Positions 59,848 through 64,000 of a stretch of DNA of 64,000 nucleotides are shown piece by piece. The stretch's first letter is position 1. Every line of letters begins with the position of its first letter. The position numbers and the translations under genes are program-made. The notes beneath the pieces were generated by a model. The model saw nothing but the letters and a program-made list of their open reading frames with translations. It was not told the DNA's origin and made no database searches. This stretch comes from Bacillota bacterium (lineage in GTDB: Bacteria > Bacillota > Sulfobacillia > JAJZYS01 > JAJYTV01): assembly GCA_021847575.1 (NCBI GenBank), contig JAJZQO010000006.1, positions 19,755 through 83,754 of the forward strand. The letters are read 5' to 3'.

Positions 59848-60288
59848 GTGTCCGTTCGCACTGGCCCCTATACGGATGACGAGATCGCTGAGATCCGCAA
59901 GATGACGGCGAAGGTGCGTGAGGGCGCGCAGATCCGTGATCTCGCGCAGGAGTTGGCCGTTGAACTCAACCGCTCTGCGCGTGGCCTCGCTCTGACCATC
60001 GGGCGGGAGCTGGCCCGCCAGAATCCCCGTCGTCCCCGGCAACGCAAGATTCGCGCCATCGGGCGCGGCCGTGACATGATGGTGCTGACGCAGCGCCTTG
60101 CGGCGCTTGCTCGCGAGCTCGACGATCTTGGCCGCCGCCGTCGCGACCTTGACCGCGCGATCGAGACCCGCCTCTCCGAGTACTCGGACCTCAAGTCGAA
60201 GCTCTTGCAGGCAATCACACCGGCCAACGTCGACATCACGCCGCAGATCGCGGTCGAGGCTGCCGCCCTGGAGGAAGCCGCGGAGTAG
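59848..60288 (+). CDS. hypothetical protein with possible Myb/HTH-like N-terminus and coiled coil
   Basis: GTG 59848 follows AAGGAGG by 7 nt. The 146-residue product begins SVRTGPYTDDEIAEIRKMTA and contains GAQIRDLAQELAVELNRSAR, which resembles the spaced helices of RsfA/Myb-like regulators. It continues with a basic linker (RRPRQRKIRAIGRGR) and an amphipathic coiled coil (LTQRLAALARELDDLGRRRR). A DNA-binding role is suggested, not shown. It is followed by a strong terminator, so it is monocistronic. Confidence 0.72.
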   Translation: MSVRTGPYTDDEIAEIRKMTAKVREGAQIRDLAQELAVELNRSARGLALTIGRELARQNPRRPRQRKIRAIGRGRDMMVLTQRLAALARELDDLGRRRRDLDRAIETRLSEYSDLKSKLLQAITPANVDITPQIAVEAAALEEAAE

Positions 60289-60301
60289 ACAAGGCTCGTA
60301 T

Positions 60302-60334
60302 GCAAGGGCGCGCCCGCGTGGGGCGCGCCCTTGC
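60302..60334. terminator. bidirectional terminator
   Basis: GCAAGGGCGCGCCC and GGGCGCGCCCTTGC form a perfect 14-bp stem around GCGTG. It lies 14 bp after the plus-strand gene and 12 bp after the stop of the minus-strand deacetylase gene, and serves both. Confidence 0.88.
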
Positions 60335-60345
60335 TCTTGCTGCCG

Positions 60346-61515
60346 CTAGACCCCGCTGGTCAGGAGCGCGGGGTGGAGTCCCTCGCGCTGCAGCGTCTTG
60401 AGCAGGTGCTCCACCGCGTGCCCCACGCCCGGCACCCAGTGCAGCAGGACGATGTCGCCCGCCTGGATGGGACCTCCGTTCCAGGTCGAGACGCCCTGAT
60501 CCGGGGTCCAGACGACGTCCCACATCACCAGTTCCTTGAGACCCGCCGCCCATGCCGCGGCCTGGACATCGGCGTCGAACGCGCCGTAGGGCGGTCTGCC
60601 GAGGCTGGGCGCCGGAACGCCGAACCATGCGGCAAAGTCATCGATCGGAATTCGCCACTGCGCTTGCGCTGCTTGCAAAGTAAGACCGGTAAGGTTCGCG
60701 TGGCTCGCCGTGTGGTCCTCGATCAACCCTCCGGCCGCCACGAAATCGCGCCAGTATCCAGGGTCCTCCGCCGCGGCATCTGCGATCAGAAAGGCCGTGA
60801 TCGGTACATGGGACGTGCGCATCAGGCGCAGGAGGTACGCACTGCGGTACCAGCCGTCGTCGATCGTAAGGTAGACCTGGCCGGCCTGGGCCGACCCGAA
60901 CCAGATGACAGGCGCCTGCGGCAAGGCGGGTACGGTCACCTGCCAGACGCTCTGTCCGCCACTTTGTCCCACCGCCTTGAGGCTGTACGTCATGTCGACC
61001 GTCTGTCGCCGCAGGGTGACGATGTCGGGCTGCGAGGGCTGCCAGCTACCTGGCGGAACACCCTCGACCGATACAAGCGGTTCGGATGCGTGCAGCACCA
61101 GCGCGTTACCTTCCAGCTCTTTCGCGACGAGCACCGGCGATGCCGGGACGAAAGCCAGGATGCGGGCCTGGGAGGGGTCGGGGCCAAGTATGGCCACCCG
61201 TGCGGAGAAGATCTCGCCCGGCTTCAGCCGAAGCGTGATCGTCCCGCCGGCCGACCTGAGCTCGTCGATGTACGTCCAGCGGCTGCGGCGGAAGACGTAC
61301 CCCGCAAGAGGACTTTGTCCGGGACTCAGCCAGATGCGCAGCTTGTCGCTGGCGGCGTCCAGCCGCCAGCGCACGGCCGGCGCGGCCAGGCGTAGCGACA
61401 GCTCGCCAAGCAAGGCGAAAAGCAGAACCGCGACCAGGACCCAGGTCAGTCGAGGTCTCTCTGCGCACAGCGACCTCAGCGACCAGACGTGCACATGTGA
61501 GCCGCGCCGCGGCAA
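60346..61515 (-). CDS. membrane-anchored polysaccharide deacetylase (NodB domain)
   Basis: It probably removes acetyl groups from peptidoglycan or another surface glycan. TTG 61515 follows AGGAGG by 7 nt. The 389-residue product has an N-terminal anchor (LTWVLVAVLLFALLGELSL), a beta-rich region of about 150 residues, and a NodB domain. Its motifs are VYLTIDDGW, EDHTASHANL and LGRPPYGAFD, matching the metal-binding Asp, the HxxxH pair and the RPPYG motif. A late LLHWVPG fits the final His motif. Confidence 0.9.
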   Translation of the reverse strand: MPRRGSHVHVWSLRSLCAERPRLTWVLVAVLLFALLGELSLRLAAPAVRWRLDAASDKLRIWLSPGQSPLAGYVFRRSRWTYIDELRSAGGTITLRLKPGEIFSARVAILGPDPSQARILAFVPASPVLVAKELEGNALVLHASEPLVSVEGVPPGSWQPSQPDIVTLRRQTVDMTYSLKAVGQSGGQSVWQVTVPALPQAPVIWFGSAQAGQVYLTIDDGWYRSAYLLRLMRTSHVPITAFLIADAAAEDPGYWRDFVAAGGLIEDHTASHANLTGLTLQAAQAQWRIPIDDFAAWFGVPAPSLGRPPYGAFDADVQAAAWAAGLKELVMWDVVWTPDQGVSTWNGGPIQAGDIVLLHWVPGVGHAVEHLLKTLQREGLHPALLTSGV

Positions 61516-61641
61516 GGGTTCTCCTCCTCGCGAAGGACGCCGTGGGACACGACCATCCTATGTGCGGGAAGTTCCTGGCTTGCCCCGAAAGTGGCCGATC
61601 GCAAGAATGGCACATCCCGACCCTGCCGCGTCGAGCGCCGA

Positions 61642-61670
61642 TTGCCGCTCCGACGACATGCGGCTATGCT
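61642..61670 (+). promoter_or_regulatory. sigma-A promoter of niaR
   Basis: TTGCCG (61642-61647) and TATGCT (61665-61670) are separated by 17 nt, 17 bp before the niaR start. Confidence 0.6.
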
Positions 61671-61687
61671 CAGGCCAGGAGGTCGAC

Positions 61688-62200
61688 ATGCGCAGACGAC
61701 AGTTGCTCCAGGTACTCACGGACTCCCGGGAGCCGATCTCGGGAGGCCAGTTCGCGGATATGTTCGGCGTGTCGCGCCAGGTGATCGTACAGGACATCGC
61801 ATTGCTGCGTGCCGAGGGGCACGCGATCGACGCCACGACGCGCGGCTACCGTCTGGCAAGCGGCCCCGCGGGCGTCAGGGACGCGTTCTCTGTGCGCCAT
61901 GCGCCGGAGCAGACAGAGGCGGAACTCAAGGCTCTGGTCGATCTCGGCATTGTCGTCAAGGACGTGATCGTGGACCATCCGATCTACGGCGAACTGCGCG
62001 GCGGCCTTGAACTCCACTCGCGCCGCGACGTCGATCTCTTTCTCGAGCGACTTGACCAGAACGGCGGCCATCTCCTGAGCGTGCTCACCGGTGGCGCCCA
62101 CGTGCACACGGTTGAGGCCCCGGACGCACCTACGCTCGCTGCGGGACACCGGGCGCTCGCACAGCTTGGGATCCTCGACGAAGCAGAAGATAGGCGGTAG
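61688..62200 (+). CDS. niaR: niacin-responsive repressor NiaR
   Basis: NiaR represses NAD synthesis and niacin uptake genes when nicotinate is present. ATG 61688 follows AGGAGG by 5 nt. The 170-residue product has an N-terminal winged helix (SGGQFADMFGVSRQVIVQDI, ALLRAEGHAIDATTRGYRL) and a C-terminal 3H domain with its metal-binding histidines in IVDHPIYGELRG, LELHSRRDVD and TGGAHVHTVEA. The 3' end overlaps the convergent NCS1 permease gene by 71 bp. Confidence 0.93.
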   Translation: MRRRQLLQVLTDSREPISGGQFADMFGVSRQVIVQDIALLRAEGHAIDATTRGYRLASGPAGVRDAFSVRHAPEQTEAELKALVDLGIVVKDVIVDHPIYGELRGGLELHSRRDVDLFLERLDQNGGHLLSVLTGGAHVHTVEAPDAPTLAAGHRALAQLGILDEAEDRR

Positions 62201-63425
62201 CGGCGACAAGCCCGCCGACGTAGTACGCGATGTCGGCGCCGCCCATCGCCCTTGCCACGGGCCCCGTGAACAGGGATTGCGACATGAATGGCACGGAACA
62301 CAGAAGGCCGATCAGGAATGCCCAGAATCCCGCCTCGATCGGGCGCGGGAAGCTGGGCGCGGTTTTCTGCGCCAGGACGACGCCGAGCCATGGCGCGATC
62401 CAGTAGGACAGGAGCAACAGGAAGGACTCGTAGTCGCCGGAGAAGCCGCGCAGCCCGAGGATGGCGAGAACCGTGCCTAGAACGCCAACCGCGACGGCGG
62501 CCAGCCAGCGTGGCATGCGAACGCCCAGCGCGAGCAGCGACGTGGCTCCCGTGTAGATGTTGAGCAGGTTGGCGGTCAGCGTGCCGAGGATGCCTGCCGC
62601 GAAGACGAAACCGACCGCACCCCCCGCAGCCGACCTGAGCAGCGGCACCGCGTCGAAGTCGCGGAAGTGGGCCGCCATGGCCACGCCGAGCAGTTCCACC
62701 CAGAGGCAGGACAGCAGCGAGCCGGCGAAGGTGGCGATGAAGACCCGCGCCGGTGCGGCGGAGACCGGCAGGTAGCGTGAATAGTCCGAGGCGTAGGGCG
62801 CCCATGAGAAGACGTACGAGGCGATCATGGCGACGCCCAGCGCAAAAGCCGGCCAGGAGAATCCGCCGGATATCACCGCCGGGATCCCTGCCTGGGCCGC
62901 CCGCCAAGTGAAGAAGGCGAAGGTGAGGACCAGAAGGATGCTTACCCAGCGCTCCGCGCGGTGGACCATATCGTGTCCGAACGCGGCAATCACCACCTGG
63001 AATCCGCCGATCAGGACGATTCCCCCGACGGCCGGCAGGCCAAGGAGGCTGGCGAGCAGCTCGCCGCCCATCAGCGAGTTCACCGCAAACCAGCCGAGAC
63101 AGGACAGCCAGTTGAGCGCTGCCGGCAGCCCGACCCCCACCCTGCCGAAGCCACCACGCGAGAGGGCGAGTTGCGGCAGACCTGTACGCGGGCCCATGAG
63201 TGACGGCAGGGCGACGAGCGCCGAGCCGACCAGATTGCCCAGGAGGACAGTGAAGAGCGACCAGCCGAGGCCGAGGCCGAACGAGTAGAGCAGCACTCCG
63301 AGGAACCACGGAGGAACGCCCAGGTTGGCTGCAAACCATAGGGTAAAGAGGCTTGAGCTTCTGCCGTGCCGTTCCGAGGCGGGAATGGGCTCGATACCGC
63401 GGGTTTCGATCTTTACGACGATCAC
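62130..63425 (-). CDS. NCS1-family permease (purine/cytosine/allantoin type)
   Basis: NCS1 proteins import nucleobases and related heterocycles with H+ or Na+. The 431-residue product has about 12 TM segments and NCS1-like features: ASERHGRSSSLFTLWFAANL near the N-terminus, ASYVFSWAPYASDYSRYLP in the middle, and GDYESFLLLLSYWIAPWLG near the C-terminus. GTG 63425 is the nearest in-frame start. It lies only about 10 nt after the -10 box, so the mRNA may be nearly leaderless. Convergence with niaR and the promoter palindrome suggest a vitamin B3-related substrate; this is inference. Confidence 0.88.
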   Translation of the reverse strand: MIVVKIETRGIEPIPASERHGRSSSLFTLWFAANLGVPPWFLGVLLYSFGLGLGWSLFTVLLGNLVGSALVALPSLMGPRTGLPQLALSRGGFGRVGVGLPAALNWLSCLGWFAVNSLMGGELLASLLGLPAVGGIVLIGGFQVVIAAFGHDMVHRAERWVSILLVLTFAFFTWRAAQAGIPAVISGGFSWPAFALGVAMIASYVFSWAPYASDYSRYLPVSAAPARVFIATFAGSLLSCLWVELLGVAMAAHFRDFDAVPLLRSAAGGAVGFVFAAGILGTLTANLLNIYTGATSLLALGVRMPRWLAAVAVGVLGTVLAILGLRGFSGDYESFLLLLSYWIAPWLGVVLAQKTAPSFPRPIEAGFWAFLIGLLCSVPFMSQSLFTGPVARAMGGADIAYYVGGLVAATAYLLLRRGSQAVRAPGVPQRA

Positions 63426-63434
63426 CTCGCGGAG

Positions 63435-63465
63435 ACTATACACTTGTCTTGTCAGTTTGGACAAG
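63435..63465 (-). promoter_or_regulatory. promoter and overlapping operator of the NCS1 permease gene
   Basis: On the minus strand TTGTCC (63464-63459) and TATAGT (63440-63435) are separated by 18 nt. The -35 lies inside a perfect inverted repeat, CTTGTC-6 nt-GACAAG at 63448-63465, with a further CTTGTC copy at 63443-63448. A repressor there would block RNA polymerase. NiaR is the likely binder because its gene is next door and its 3H family uses ACA/TGT-type palindromes. Confidence 0.65.
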
Positions 63466-63570
63466 AAGGAGGACTCATCGAGGAAGGGATGTGGGTGTCC
63501 ACCCTGGCCACCCTTGCCGCGCATCCCGCCAAAGCTGCAGCGGGCGCAGCGATCAAAGCCTCCAAGCAAT

Positions 63571-63607
63571 GGCGAGAGGGGACGGCCGTTTGCCGCCCCC
63601 TCTCGCC
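63571..63607 (-). terminator. terminator after the peptide-binding protein gene
   Basis: GGCGAGAGGGG and CCCCTCTCGCC form an 11-bp stem with an inner GC-rich loop, 11 bp after the stop of the minus-strand gene at 63618. Confidence 0.75.
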
Positions 63608-63617
63608 TTCGCCCTTG

Positions 63618-64000
63618 CTACTTTGTGAGCCAGACGCGGTTCATGTTGACGTAGAAGAACGTGGGGTTCGGAACGAACCCGTGCACGCTCGTCGTCTCGG
63701 CACGCAGGAGGTCGGTGTAGTTGAGGAAGATCGCCGGCGCGTCGTGCATGATCTGCTTCTGGATCACGTCGTAGTACGCGGCGCGCTGCGACGGCACAGA
63801 AGTCAGGAGCGCCTTGGCGAAGTCCTGGTTGACGGTGGGGTTGCTGTAGTGCGAGAAGTTGCCCGTCAGGAACGCGTTGCCGTTGAACAGCGGCGAGATC
63901 ATGTCGTCCGGGTCGCCGTTGTCACCGGTCCAGCCGGCGAGCGACATCTTGTTGAAGCCGTTCGAGCGCGCCTGGCCCAGCCACGTGGCGGGGTCGAGGA
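63618..64000 (-). CDS. ABC transporter substrate-binding protein, family 5 (5' end outside window)
   Basis: The C-terminal 127 or so residues are visible. They contain SLAGWTGDNGDPDDMISPLF, LLTSVPSQRAAYYDVIQKQI and MHDAPAIFLNYTDLLRAETT, the usual end of oligopeptide/dipeptide-binding (SBP_bac_5) proteins, closing with YVNMNRVWLTK. The frame is open to the window edge. The transporter partners are not in the window. Confidence 0.9.
   Translation of the reverse strand, partial: LDPATWLGQARSNGFNKMSLAGWTGDNGDPDDMISPLFNGNAFLTGNFSHYSNPTVNQDFAKALLTSVPSQRAAYYDVIQKQIMHDAPAIFLNYTDLLRAETTSVHGFVPNPTFFYVNMNRVWLTK

Overview
The window is about 65 % GC chromosomal DNA from an endospore-forming member of the Bacillota. 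It carries spoIIID, a spoIIQ-like gene, a spoIID-family gene and mbl. Much of the gene order known from Bacillus subtilis survives: hpf-secA-prfB-ftsE-ftsX, spoIIQ-spoIIID-mbl-fabZ, atpIBEFHAGDC-ywmB-murA, and prfA-prmC-ywlC-ywlE/rpiB-ywlG-comEB. Many starts are GTG or TTG placed 5-9 nt after a strong Shine-Dalgarno (SD) sequence. The high GC and gene content suggest a deep-branching, probably aerobic lineage, but the sequence alone does not name the species.

Layout. 1-8450 (minus): a cell-division and export block with an M23 hydrolase, ftsX, ftsE, a YitT protein, prfB with its programmed frameshift, secA and hpf. 8870-14291 (minus): a zinc-ribbon protein, a GGDEF protein, metK under a SAM-I riboswitch, fabZ and mbl. 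14385-17661 (minus): the sporulation genes spoIIID and spoIIQ, with spoIIID split in two by a DNA segment of about 2.16 kb. 17780-29001 (plus): an enoyl-CoA hydratase, then a tightly overlapping operon with a branched-chain-amino-acid-type ABC transporter, a TetR regulator, a ketoacyl-synthase-III-like enzyme, an acyl-CoA synthetase and an alpha/beta hydrolase, followed by an aldehyde dehydrogenase. 29422-48435 (minus): murA, ywmB, the complete F-type ATP synthase operon, two cell-surface glycan genes, the nucleotide and ywl-type housekeeping genes, both translation-termination genes prfA and prmC, rpmE, mntP and glpX. 48692-64000 (mixed): murJ, a MacB-like exporter, lysine 2,3-aminomutase, a GH15 glycosidase, a trehalose-6-phosphate-synthase-like gene under a c-di-AMP riboswitch, a SpoIID protein, a polysaccharide deacetylase, NiaR, an NCS1 permease and the end of a peptide-binding protein.

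The main discovery candidate is at 14613-16796. The first codons of spoIIID, with a good SD, lie just after spoIIQ. The rest of spoIIID, without an SD, lies 2,157 bp further on. Between them are a large serine recombinase whose stop codon is a few bases from the downstream junction, a coupled 30-residue ORF, and a cluster of very strong hairpins. This is the architecture of a sporulation skin element (as in sigK), but in spoIIID and far smaller. Developmental excision that rebuilds spoIIID is an inference. Insertion at the 5' end without programmed excision is the main alternative.

Other points of interest are the YwlE-RpiB fusion, the TetR operator at the start of the acyl-CoA operon, a candidate NiaR operator over the promoter of the NCS1 permease, an apparent ATT start in mntP, and catalytic-residue changes in the KS-III-like enzyme, the aldehyde dehydrogenase and SpoIIQ.
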